From Trichoplax adhaerens (Eukaryota > Placozoa > Uniplacotomia > Trichoplacea > Trichoplacidae), in assembly GCF_000150275.1 (NCBI RefSeq), contig NW_002060943.1, forward strand, positions 7,696,066 through 7,760,065: 64,000 bases of DNA. The letters are read 5' to 3'. Numbering within the stretch: the stretch's first letter is position 1; each line of letters opens with the position of its first letter. The position numbers and the translations under genes were made by a program. The notes beneath the pieces were generated by a model. It was not told the origin of the DNA. It worked only from the letters and a program-made list of their open reading frames with translations, and did not search any database. Shown in pieces: positions 13,375 through 25,700 of this stretch.

Positions 13375-16300
13375 ATGACGAATTTAAAAGAATCTCGAGC
13401 TACTGGAAAAATGGTCTACGCCCGATGGACATTATTCTTTTTTAATTTTCTCTTTTGGGTAAGCTCATGCTATTCTAAAATGTATAAAGATAGTAGAATT
13501 TAATGCAATAGCTTAGTTCGCAGTAAGATTATGTAAAGCCATGGATTCTTCAGCAAAAGCGAAACGTTGTTTTCGATTAATTCCCTTACTATCAATTCGA
13601 TTAGCGCTTCATTAATAGAGTTATCAAGCACTTCTATGTAAATGTTTTCGTAATTTTACAATCTTTTTAAAATATCTGGGCTATATACTGAATATCATCA
13701 AATAATACTTATATCACTCCGTTTAGTTGAGTGGGATATTTTTTGGAGTAGTCATTAAAGAGAAACATAGGGCTTTTTTTATTTTTATAATTTTATCCTT
13801 TGATTTTATTAAGACTAGTAGGTACGGTAGTGAGACATAAGTGTTTTACTTAAGTTAGATTTAGATTGCTATTTTAATAAATTAAATGATTCGATCGTGA
13901 TGAATCGCTTTATGATTATTTTTTCCTGTAAGAGAAATTTTAAAATTTAATTGTTGACGTAAAGGGAAAATGGTAGTGTGAACAATTTGCTTTTATGGTA
14001 TAAAGACCTCAGGGCTATTAGTAAAGAAAAATAAAGCCTTTTATCACGAATTTATATTTAAATAAAGAGTGTTCTTTGATACTATTTGTCACTGGTAACA
14101 TCAATGAATTAAATATCGATTTATCATGTTTTTATCACGCTTAAGATCATCTCTTTACTTTTATTCAATGTTGATAAGAAATATTATGACGAGACAGCCA
14201 GTCGATTTACTCACGCTAATTGCTCTAAGAGGAAACACTTGAGACTAGTATATAAGCTTTTTCGACAGAAGAATACATGATATGCTGCAATTTGTAGTTG
14301 AGTGTAAAATTTAAAGCCTAAGACCAATCATGAAATAGTACAGAACTAATTCTGTGAGCCTTCTGCTATAATTGTATCGATTGATATTAAGTTTAATTAT
14401 TTTTGCCCCTTTTCGCGCATTCCTCCATCTTTATCATAGATGTTATTGATCATTTCAGAAAACTAGAGAAATCAATACAGGAAAACGAATTGTGCCGTAT
14501 ATATTTATTTTATGTATATCTTTTATATAACGTATTTTTTATGCCCTTTTAAGTTCCGATTTTGAAATTGATACTCAATACCACAATTCATTATCTATGA
14601 TATTCTTACTTTTAATTGTAAGACTTTGAAAAAGTACTCAAAATCACCTGATGTTATTCAGTATACCAGCATTTATATAAGTTATATAGTCATATATATC
14701 GGAATATAAAATTGAATTATTGTATGTCCATTTCATTATTGAAACTTATAGTTTGTGGGATAAACTTGAACAATTGAGAAAATTTTCTTCAGAAATGATC
14801 GCTATTGCAAATCTATTCACGATCGATCTATTAATTAGCTTAAGATCGTCATTTCATTATTACTGATTCGTGACATACAGCGTACTTTTACTTACAACAA
14901 TTTGAAGAGTCGAACATACACATAAAGATCATAAAGTATATAATGTTTGTAGTATGACCGCCGCCGATAGTTATTATAATGAAACTAGGTTATAATATAG
15001 GAATGTAATAGAACGTTTCTTATTATTTTTAATATAAGGGTTTTGGAGTTGCAGCAATAGGAGTTGGTATCTGGATTATGGTTTCTAATAACGATGTGTC
15101 CGTAATAACTAATAGTTTATTCCGATCTGGAACCATTTTGGTTATTGTTGGTGGCTGTATTATAGCCATATTAGGATTTTTAGGTTGGCTTGGGGCATAT
15201 CAAGAACATATTGGGATTCTAAGCGCTGTAAGACTTAAGTATTACATGTTGATTCATTTTACACAATTTTTTAATGTCAGAGCGGGAATAATCCTTTTCA
15301 TATACTTGAATGTTTTATAAGAGAACTGTAATTCTTATTTTGTGGTATACTCTAATCTATTGTATTTCTTTCAGTTCCTTGCTACAATGTTTACGGTCTG
15401 CATTTTGGAAATGGCCGGTGGCATTTGGGCAGGTGTTAATCGTCCAATTGTAAGTGTCGTATATTCTAGACATATAGCATTTTAGTTTAATTATTGCATT
15501 CTTGTAGCTATTGTTATAAAATATAGCCTTGCAATGATTTTTGATACAAATATGTTAGAATACGTACCGATATCGATATTTAGTCTACCACATAATGAAA
15601 GCCATAAAATGCGCCCATCTATAGTACCAATAGACTTACTGAAGTTGTCGGTTTTATCAGTAAATAAAACGAATATTTTTGACTGGTAATGCTAGTAAAG
15701 TTGGCTTAGTAGTTATGTCTAATGTAGTTCATTGTTATCCACTGTGTAGTCACTACTGGCTACAATTTTCATGCAGAATCAGCCATTTCATTTAAGTTAA
15801 ATATCTAATCAAACAACGTAGGGTAGTGTAGCGATAGCAACTGCAATACTTGTAGTATAATCGTTTATTCTGAATACTTCCTAACACATAAATTTTGTAG
15901 AAAAGATAATATTTTACTTTACTATTTCTTGAACTTAATTATTGGTAATTTTTTAATTAAAAAAATTTCATAGATGTTCGTTTTTCATCTTAGTCTCACA
16001 TCGCAATATCATGCTCAGTAGAATGATATTATTGGCATTATGGTTAGATAAAGGACATGATACACTTATACATCAGGCAGATTGCATTTCTTATTTGAGT
16101 AGATGTTAAGATCGTTTCCTAATTACCTTACAACTAGGCGATCTTAACTTTTAGATATATCCTGCAATATTGATACATGATATGTATTTATGTGGATGGG
16201 TGAGAACTTTTCACTCGAATTCAAAAGCCGTCCTATAGAACATGGCTGCCTTAAATTATTTCTGACTGATGAATATTATTTTGCAGATTGTATCACATCT

Positions 16301-18340
16301 ACAAGACAATTTATACAACACGATCATAGCAAAATACGGACAGCCAAATGAGGTTCCAGTTACTAGAGCGTTTGACAATATTCAACATAACGTAAGTTGG
16401 ATTGAGTTGACACATTTTTATTTCTTATTTGAAGGTCCAGCGTACCGCACACAAAAATTATTAGAGTAAATTTTATACTGTACAGTACGATAATACCTTA
16501 ATATTTAAATAAAACTTCTAAATTATTCTCATCTTTGTACCATCTATTGCGAATCTTAAAATCATCGATGAAATTATTACATATTTTGGTAGTAGTGAGA
16601 CACTTCGTCTAATAGATTTTAATCACTAAGATACGTTAAATTTGATAATTCTGAAAAAGACAATTTATCTTTATTGATAGTTACATTGCTGCGGCGCTAG
16701 AAATTATACTGATTGGGCCTTTTCCGTGTGGGGTTTAACAAAAATTTTAAACCGTTCCCTGTCCCTTCTTCTTGTTGCTTACCGGATTATTATGTTGATG
16801 GATGTGGAGAAGATATATTTGTTCGCAATGTCACGCTTCCAGCTAATGGAATATATGTAAATGTAAGATAATAAGTAATAGTAACAATTTAACCAATAAC
16901 CAATAAAGAAAAAGTTATAATGTTTTAAGCTATTTATTTAATTTTATGTATGAGAATTAAAATAATAATGAAGCCGTTATTGAGCTTAGCTTTCATGTTG
17001 TATCTAATCAATCCGTTGGTACTAGGTTAGACGGAGATACTAAGTTTTTCCTTGATTAATTTCTCTACAATTTGTTAGGGATGCTTAAGCGCTCTACTAA
17101 ACAGCATGACTCAGCATAATACAGTCATCACAGGAATTGGCGTTACTATTGGTGTTATACAGGTAAGATATTGAGCATTGACAAAAACATCTTTAGCCTT
17201 TAACTTAGCTTGATGACTTTGTTAGAGAGATATGTTTTAATTGCTATCATAGTTGGCATTTCTACAGTAAAAAAATTGTTCGATGAACTTACTTTAAATT
17301 ATTCAGGGATGTGCTTTATAATATATTTTGGGGATAATAGCACGGTGAAGATACTAGCGAGTTAGGAAGTACAACTGCACTGTACAATGTACATCCTTAT
17401 ACGCGTATTACATATTCACATAGTAATATCATTACAAACGCTGGATTTTACTCACAAGCTCAATAGAGACTTTCTTACACCTTGGGATATTCGTATGAAA
17501 GATGAAAATTGTTCCTTTAAGAAAGATTTTACTGCTAGTAGATTATCTGGGGATTGCTTGTTAGTGTTACTTTTGTTGCTGTATCATAAGAGTAAAATCG
17601 TTTCTTTATGTGGTACAACTGTTTATTCGCAGATACTAAGTTCATATGACTATATTCCTATAGCGACTTATAAATTTTAAAGCTAGCTTCTACTACTGTG
17701 TGGTATGGTCTATAGCTTTTTCAGAGTATTTTAAAATTTCTTAGCAAATTGTTTATTGCTTGGTTGTCGGTTAGTTTTCCATAATTATCAAATAATTCAA
17801 GATTTAATTCCAGTTGATATGGAATTATACGCCACATTTTTATTGACATGTTCTATCATTACTTGTAATAGCTACAATAGTAGATAATAATCTTAAGTTG
17901 TAGAAAAACATTTACAAATTTTGGGAGGTTTGTTCTAGCTAGCTACATGCATGTTTGTACGGAAAGTAGATGGTAATCCTATTTCAATTTATATGGCCAT
18001 GGAAAGTGGTTTTAATAATTCGTGGTAGAAATAATGAGCAGGACTTTTTTTGCATTTTTAGAATGCATCGATATTATATCGAGTCATAGTCGAATACTTA
18101 CGTATTGATTTTGAATGCTTTGCTATAGAATTAATATAAGAGACTTTTTGGTATTCATTGGATATTCTTTCTTTATCTTGTTTTGCATTTATGTAAATTT
18201 GCAATTTGTATCTCATTTGAACAGGTTGTTGGCTTAATTTTAGCCGGACTCTTAATATATAACTACAACGAAAGTAATCGTATATCGCCTAGTGAATCAA
18301 TGAGAAAAATAGAAGATGCAGAAATTGAAAATGATGCAAA
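13375..18340 (+). CDS. Tetraspanin B (3' end in gap; frameshift in EC2)
   Basis: Exons: 13375-13458, 15039-15227, 15375-15449, 16287-16391, 16681-16862, 17079-17162, 18225-18340 (enters the N gap). The start ATG at 13375 gives MTNLKESRATGKMVYARW, then TM1 (LFFFNFLFW); an internal ATG at 13411 is an alternative. TM3 has ILEMAGGIW. The extracellular loop has LHCCG, PSSCC and DGCGED, then GCL in the next exon. TM4 is followed by a polar tail (ESNRISPSES...). Exon 5 is 182 bases instead of a multiple of three: the frame that reads CCGARNYTDW stops matching at GTGTGGGGTTTAAC and the family motif resumes one frame over, so one base is missing relative to an intact gene. This is either a sequencing/assembly error or a real inactivating indel; the conservation of everything else favours an error. 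Exon lengths of 25, 35 and 28 codons match tetraspanin A exactly. Confidence 0.9.
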
Positions 18341-18390
18341 NNNNNNNNNNNNNNNNNNNNNNNNNNNNNNNNNNNNNNNNNNNNNNNNNN
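18341..18390. other. Assembly gap (50 N)
   Basis: Fifty N bases interrupt the C-terminal exon of tetraspanin B; a further single N lies at 18425. The true gap length is not known, and the tetraspanin stop codon is lost in it or just after it. Confidence 0.99.
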
Positions 18391-19530
18391 TCAATTTAAA
18401 GATTACGTTTAACAGATCGTAACCNCTTTTCATCTCATTGCCGCCATTGTTTGCTAATTTGATTTAAAGAGTCTTGTCGGGTAACTTTGCTCCTTTAATT
18501 CCGGTTGAAGTACCTACTCAGTATTACTACTTTGGTTGTGGCATAATATTTGGACCGATTTTTTTGCACTGCACTAAATTTATTTTCATAGCATAGTTAC
18601 AGTTTGGAGCATTATCTGAAGATTACAGTAGATGGATTATTGCTAATAATTATACCTTTTTGTAATCGTAGTTATCAATATGATAGCGGTTATACTTTAA
18701 TTCTAGTGTTGCTATCATGCACGCAAAGTAGATAGACCACTGATACCGTGCTTATGAATAGTTAATTGAGGGAAAATTCTTGATATAATACTTTATTACT
18801 ACAGCAGTGCTGTATTTATAGTACTGTGTGGTAGCAGTGATAGTTTTTATTAGTGTGACTGATGCAAATAATACCACAGCCATGGCATTAAGATTTTATA
18901 TTATACTGTATATGAATTATTATTAATTACGGCCGAAGCGGCACCTTAGCAATGGTATAATAATATCACTGCAGAACGATTCAATATTGTTTGATGATCT
19001 TGAATGTATACCAAAATTGTTTGGTTAAGAGTTCCTTTAGGAATCGTTGTTGAAATGTAATTTTGAGTAGAGTTTCGAATTTATAAAATGTATTGATACT
19101 ATCTAATTGTGGCGGATTGATCGTCACTTTAACGTTAGATATATATATATACAGTATGCGTTGGACATCTGTGCCGATACGAGCCTTACTGTATCTCTAT
19201 CGTTGATTTTCTATCGAATAATAATAATAGTAATAATTACTATTGGCATACAATACGATACATCATATCATTCAATATCATTAGTTAATTACGCGTCTTT
19301 ATCTTTGGTATTTCATAAGGGATAATGTTGATTCTGTATTTTGATTTATTTAGCGGATGATTTATTATAATAAATAAATAAATACGAAGAAGGCTAATGA
19401 CTGTAATGAAGAGTAAGTAAAACTGCATCTGCGGTAGTTTTGCTAATTGAATGTTCTCAACGTGTTTCAAAACTTGGTAAAGTCTATGGAGCACCTTTAC
19501 TCAGCCATGGGCGTTAGCCCATTCCATTTA

Positions 19531-20580
19531 TACATGAAAGACTCCAATACTTGTGTAGCACGTAGAGAAAAATTCAATGTCAAAATGGTACAAGGAAAGT
19601 TGGAAGTCTAATCCTACCGTCACTATTAGGCAATTTCCAGTAGTCCATACAGTAAAGTACTACAGTGTATTGCCTCCCATCACAGTGAAAACAGTACATT
19701 ATTGTACATGAAAGACTCCAATAGTTGTGTAGCATGTAGAGAAAAATCCAATATCAAAATGGTAAAAGAAAAGTTGGAAGTCTAATCCTACCGTCATTAT
19801 TAATTAGGCAATTTCCAGTAGTTCATACAGTAAAGTACTACAGTGTATTGCCTCCCATTACAGTGAAAACAGTACATTATTGTACATGAAAGACTCCAAT
19901 AGTTGTGTAGTATGTAGAGAAAAATCCAATGTCAAAATGGTAAAAGGAAAGATGGAAGTCTAATCCTACCGTCATTATTAATTAGGCAATTTCCAGTAGT
20001 TCATACAGTAAAGTACTACAGAGTATTGCCTCCCATGACAGTAACAGTACATTATTGTACATGAAAGACTCCAATAGTTGTGTAGCATGTAGAGAAAAAT
20101 CCAATGTCAAAATGGTAAAAGGAAAGTTGGAAGTCTAATCCTACCGTCATTGTTAATTAGGCAATTTCCAGTAGTTCATACAGTAAAGTACTACAGAGTA
20201 TTGCCTCCCATGACAGCAACAGTACATTATTGTACATGAAAGACTCCAATAGTTGTGTAGCATGTAGAGAAAAATCCAATGTCAAAATGGTAAAAGGAAA
20301 GTTGGAAGTCTAATCCTACCGTCATTATTAATTAGGCAATTTCCAGTAGTCCATACTGGAAAGTACTACAGAGTATTGCCTCCCATGACAGTAACAGTAC
20401 ACTATTCTACATGAAAGACTCCAATAGTTGTGTAGCATGTAGAGAAAAAATCCAATGTCAAAATGGTAAAAGGAAAGTTGGAAGTCTAATCCTACCGTCA
20501 TTATTAATTAGGCAATTTCCAGTAGTCCATACTGGAAAGTACTACAGTGTATTGCCTCCCATTTTACAGTACATTATTCA
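19531..20580 (+). repeat. Six-copy tandem array, about 175-bp unit
   Basis: Units begin with TACATGAAAGACTCCAATA at 19531, 19705, 19883, 20058, 20233 and 20408, giving periods of 174, 178, 175, 175 and 175. Copies are nearly identical; differences are small indels (for example TTATTA or TTATTAATTA before GGCAATTTCC) and single substitutions, and the first copy is the most diverged. Each unit ends with a TACTACAG(A/T)GTATTGCC segment. Open frames across it are a by-product. Confidence 0.95.
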
Positions 20581-21110
20581 TACATACTCACGTCCTGTAC
20601 TGTACACTGTACGGTACTTGGGTACAGTATAACGGTATCTCCGTTGATCACATGGACACGGCTCGGCCAATCAGATTCAGTTTACCCATTTTCAAAAATT
20701 TAGCGGTAGTACTGTACACTGTACAGTATCGGGGTGGGAGAATGATGGTGGCGAAAAAGAAAGTTTTTTCTTGCAGTTCAAATCAATCCATTTGTTGCCA
20801 CTACGCCGGTTGAACATTGAAACTACTACTGTTCATGGTTATACTATGAGATTCAGTTAGGTTATTGACAGGTTGAGAATAGGCGATTGTACATTCCATG
20901 TACAGTATGCGGTCTTCAAAATTTGTTCATTAGAAATACGATGAGATTGCCCGATTCGCAGTACTTAGTACTGTATCGGAGGGTACGCTGGATAGGACAG
21001 TACTGTATAGTGCACCAAGTTAGTGTGTGATAAGTATACCACTGTAGAGGGGATCGCCTTGACGATAGCCTTGGGTATGACACAGTACAATGCACTGTGC
21101 CCTTCGTCAA
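20580..21110. repeat. Palindromic TACTG/CAGTA word cluster
   Basis: Repeated short words such as CTGTACACTGTAC, ACTGTACACTGTACAGTA and TACAGTACAATGCACTG occur at about 20598, 20709, 20900, 20998 and 21080. It is a smaller member of the same repeat class that is dense at 41.0-44.3 and 56.0-57.6 kb. Confidence 0.7.
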
Positions 21111-22710
21111 AGTGAACTACGGTAGTCTACGACCAGTCGACGGAGAACGCCAAAGACGAGCTTGGAGACGAGAAGAGTAAATTATTTTCAAATTTTCATT
21201 GAGAAAAAAATCAATTTCTTATAAGGAATCGCTGAATTACTAGACGATATTATCTGGAAAGGTGAAAGAGTGATTGGTTGATTGAAATTGTGATTCCTTT
21301 CCTGGATTTTGTCTTGGTTGAAGTGAATACAAAGAGTGCTCGTCACACTATCGGACTGTCAGAGGAAACTATTTCTACTTTGGTCAAAGAATTTCAAAAT
21401 TGATTCTACAACATCATTATAACCAAGGTAGGGATGACCACTAGAACAACAGTAATATCTACCTTTATACACTTTAATTCATATTAAAATGACATGGAAG
21501 ATATACAAAATGGAGAAATTAAAATTGTAACATTCAATGGTGTAAACGATGGAACGTGTATGCTTACTATTTTCAAGCATTCATAGAATACAGTAAGGAT
21601 TAATCACCATCAGTTTAGCAATGTTATAAACTAGGATCTTGAAATTATAGAGTACAGTCATCAAAGCTGTTTCATACAAGCTACATAAGTTACTATACTG
21701 TTCATCAAGAAGAGTTTTTGATTAATATCTTGTCGAAAATAATTCTTGAACTTACGGATCCATTGATGTCAATGATGCATTACCGTTCATAATGGTCCTG
21801 TGTAGCAATAAATTGGATTAGCGGTCACTGTTGGCATTCACGCTACTTTACCGTTATACTCGGATATCGCACTGCTAGACTTCTTTCAAAGTTTGCCTAG
21901 TCTGTCTTTCATTAATGACGGCTAGATTGGATCTCAACGAATATTGATGAACGATAATCATACCAATTATTTGAAGGAAAATAGACAACTAGGCCTCCAT
22001 CTGTCTATTTACAACGTCTTTACTTCACTTCAAATTGAAGTTAATCAACTTACTGACTGTAAAATGCTTTAAAGATAAAACTTGACACAACAACAATTCC
22101 GTTGTAATTCACTACTATAGGATATTTGTAAATATGTAGTTGTATTCATTTTGTAGAGTATACTAGCCTACTTAGTTTTAGTCAAGATTATAGCCTCAAT
22201 GAGTTTATGCGATGAAAATTGTATCACAATATCCTACTCACATTCTTAACCCTTAAATGTAGAATATGATATTTATAAATCAGGAGTGTGCTCTAAAAAG
22301 CTTGCCAACGATAGCAGTCGATATATCATAGCGTAGTAAAACAGTGAAACATCAACTTCGTATTGAAAAATAGACTCTTGTCCACTGTATTTTATTGATA
22401 CTGTAAAAAATTACGACTATTGAGATATGTTTGCAGGGTGATATTTTAATACGACTTAGCCTATTACATCAAATTCAACAGTTATATTCTGATTTATGCT
22501 GTTACAGTAAATGTGCAACAATTTGCATTAAATTTGTTTGTATGATGACATGATAAACTTACATTCGATATCCGGTAATAATTATACAAAACTCGGTATC
22601 AACTACAAACTTAAAAAACAGTCAAAGATTTTCTCATAGCCAAACTCATATAATCATTATTTACATTGAATTCTTTCATTAGAACATATAATTTATAATT
22701 TACTCGTATC

Positions 22711-25700
22711 ATGGCGGATGTCAATATTTGTATCACTGGTTTTCAAGTTGCCAGCAATTGCGAGCTTGACTTGGCTTTGAAGGTAAATTGATTGACTCAA
22801 TACATGCAGTCTTTACATGATACGATACCACATGGTCATCATGATTGTTTTCACATGGCTTACTTTTGAAAACTATGTACTAGAATTTCTAAGATTGCTA
22901 CTATACACCATGCAAAAGTTGAAGGTCCATTCCAGAATTACTAAACTACTCTTATATGCCAAATTAAACAATTTCTCCTTTACTAGAAAATGAACGCAGT
23001 TACACGCAACTGTAAAGACGAAAATGAAATTAGTCAACTCTTGCAAGACAAAAGCAGAGACTGGTTCTTCCTACTTGATGACTTTCAGGGTCCACTGTTT
23101 GACATGTTGAAACTAAAGCGGCAGAGGTTATGATCTTAAGCTTATCATTAATCGAATCTTTGTATGATAAAACAATCAACGTTCCATCTAAATAAGAGTT
23201 CAATGTTACGCAATGATGTAGGATAATTGGTCCGCCGATCGTCTTATCTTGCGCTGACAGTAATCAGGTAAAAATTATATGTCTATAATCATACCTGTTG
23301 TACATTAGTGTAGAAAAGTTGATAAGCTATTCATTGAGTTTGAAAGTATGTTTTGTCTATATCTGCAATGAAATAGTTAATCAATTTTATGTAATTTTAT
23401 AATACATATAAAACATTTATGCTGTTATGACTGTAATAAGATATGAATATTTACTTATATAAAACGTCCATGTCATAAGATTACACTTATCATGCTAAGA
23501 AATACAAAAGAAGACATCATTTATGCTTAGTAATTGTCAATAGCATCCTATCTGTTTGTGATACATTTCGTGTTTTAGAAAAAGTAATCTAGATTTTAAA
23601 AAATTTTTTTTTATGTAATTTCACCACGTACCAGTCATTACCCAACTGTATTAGGCCATTATATTGTACATTATTGCAAGGAACGATTTTATGCTTTACC
23701 GGCTTTAAAGAGAAAGATGCAATTGTAAGTATTGTCGATTGCATTCAATTAAGAAAGAATTTATATCATTTTAGTATTTTAGCATAATTTATATTAAATT
23801 TTATTCAGTTAGCATCTTTTCTGGAAATTTTTCTTCATGTAAATTCTATAGTAAAGATAATGTTGCTGTTTCATAGGCAAAATTAGTAAACATGGTACAT
23901 TTTATGGGAGCAAGTATTCGTAAGGAAATGACTGCAAGGGTAACTCATCTTATTGCTAACACAGTTCAGGGTGAAAAATATCGTGTAAGTAAATATCTCC
24001 CTACCACATCGCTATATTATTTCGGTTACGATTGTGTGGTAATGGCAGAAAATCAGATGCTTATGATTGATAATGAATTATTAGCTATAGTCATTCATGC
24101 GCTATTGACAAATTTGATTTTGGAATTTTTAACTGTTGATGAGAATAGGCAGCAGTAAATTTTGGCGCTGCTATTATGTCAGAGCAGTGGATACACGAAT
24201 TCTGGGATAGGAAGATGGAGAGGTTACAATAATAATTTAATATATACATTTAAAGCTGTAGTTACTAGAAGTAAAGAGAATAAAAATTATCGTTTTCTAA
24301 CTGTTGCTGATCGCAATGTCGTATATGAATAAAATAAAAATATTGCCACTTTCAGAGGTTTGACTTTGGATGATCTGAAATTGGTGAGTATACAGTATAT
24401 ACCATATTTTAACTTTTGTATAGTATCATTGCTATTTCAATGTATAATGGAAATTGATAGCTACTTATCAGAGTTTAAAATCTTTTTTAAGATGGCTCAT
24501 CGGTTAACGCTTTTTCATGGATGCCATATTGCCTTTCACGGATTTTCTAATACCGAGCGACAGCAAATGGAAGAGAATGCTAAGACACAAGGTATATCTA
24601 GCTTAACGTTTTAAAATCTATTTAATCGAATTATGATACTAAAATTATAGCTAGCGTCATGTGCTTTTAATCTTTTATTTTACTAGGAGGTAGACCTACA
24701 ACTATAACTGATGTAAATTGCACTCACATTGTTGTTGAAAATCCAAATACCGAGATTTCCGAAAATATTAGTATTAAAGCGAAGATTGTTAAGCAGGAGG
24801 TAATACGGAATTTTTTAAGCTACAATTTATACGACAGTATAATACAAGACTGTTAACAATTTTGGCTGGTTTTTATTGAAATTTGTAGTGGTTTTGGGAA
24901 AGCATTCAGTTAAATGCATGCGCCGATGAATTACTATATTTGATAAGAAGGGTAAGTTATACAATCGAACTTTGACATTGATACTGCCGTATCTGGTTAT
25001 ACGCATCTTTAACCATTAATATTTTTTGGGTTCAGTCTGATACCACTCCTTTAGGAAACAATAGTATGAATACACCTGGATCTGGATTAAGATCTAGAAA
25101 ACGTCGACGTGGCAAAATTGATTTGTCGGAGCTATTAACTCGTGGAGATTCGCATAATAGTTTACTAGGCAATGTTTTGGATTTGTCAGTTAGTATGCTT
25201 GAAGCCTCAGGAATAAACTCTGGCCAAGGTAACGTAAAATGAGTTTTAACGCTGTGTGTTATTAATTACTGTTATGCTATAATCGTATTTATTAGTTCAT
25301 TACAAAGCTATAAATTACATTAATCAAGATTAATTATCCCTTTTCAGCTACACCATCTGGCGTACTATCTCCTCGTCCTCCTCTACTACATCATAGCGCA
25401 AGTGTGTCTTGCTGTAATACGCCGTTAGGAATTAGGGATAAGCGACATACTGCTCGTAAACAAGTTGTTATGGAACTTCTACAAACAGAAACTAATTACG
25501 TTGGTATTTTGAATACAATTATAAACTTGTTCAAATTACCATTGGAGCAGGATCAAAGAGGAGGTCCTATGCTTACACCAGGAGAGATTAAAACTATTTT
25601 CTCTAGTATACCAGAAATTCTCGATGTTCATAAAATAATCTTGGTAAAAATATTAGAGATTGATAATCTAGTCTTTTCATCTAAGGTAAAAGGATTATAT

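Larger units (their letters stand above)
18391..22710. other. Intergenic region between tetraspanin B and ECT2
   Basis: No exon recognised. It holds the six-copy 175-bp array (19531-20580), a cluster of TACTG/CAGTA palindromes (about 20580-21110), a CCAAT-containing stretch near 20665 (CTCGGCCAATCAGA), and about 1.6 kb of plain AT-rich sequence up to the ECT2 start codon. Open frames at 20411-20813 run through the satellite and palindromes and are not gene-like. Confidence 0.55.

Noticed and set aside
20411-20813. Two overlapping forward open frames
   Set aside because: They run through the last satellite unit and the palindrome cluster; no splice partner or domain.
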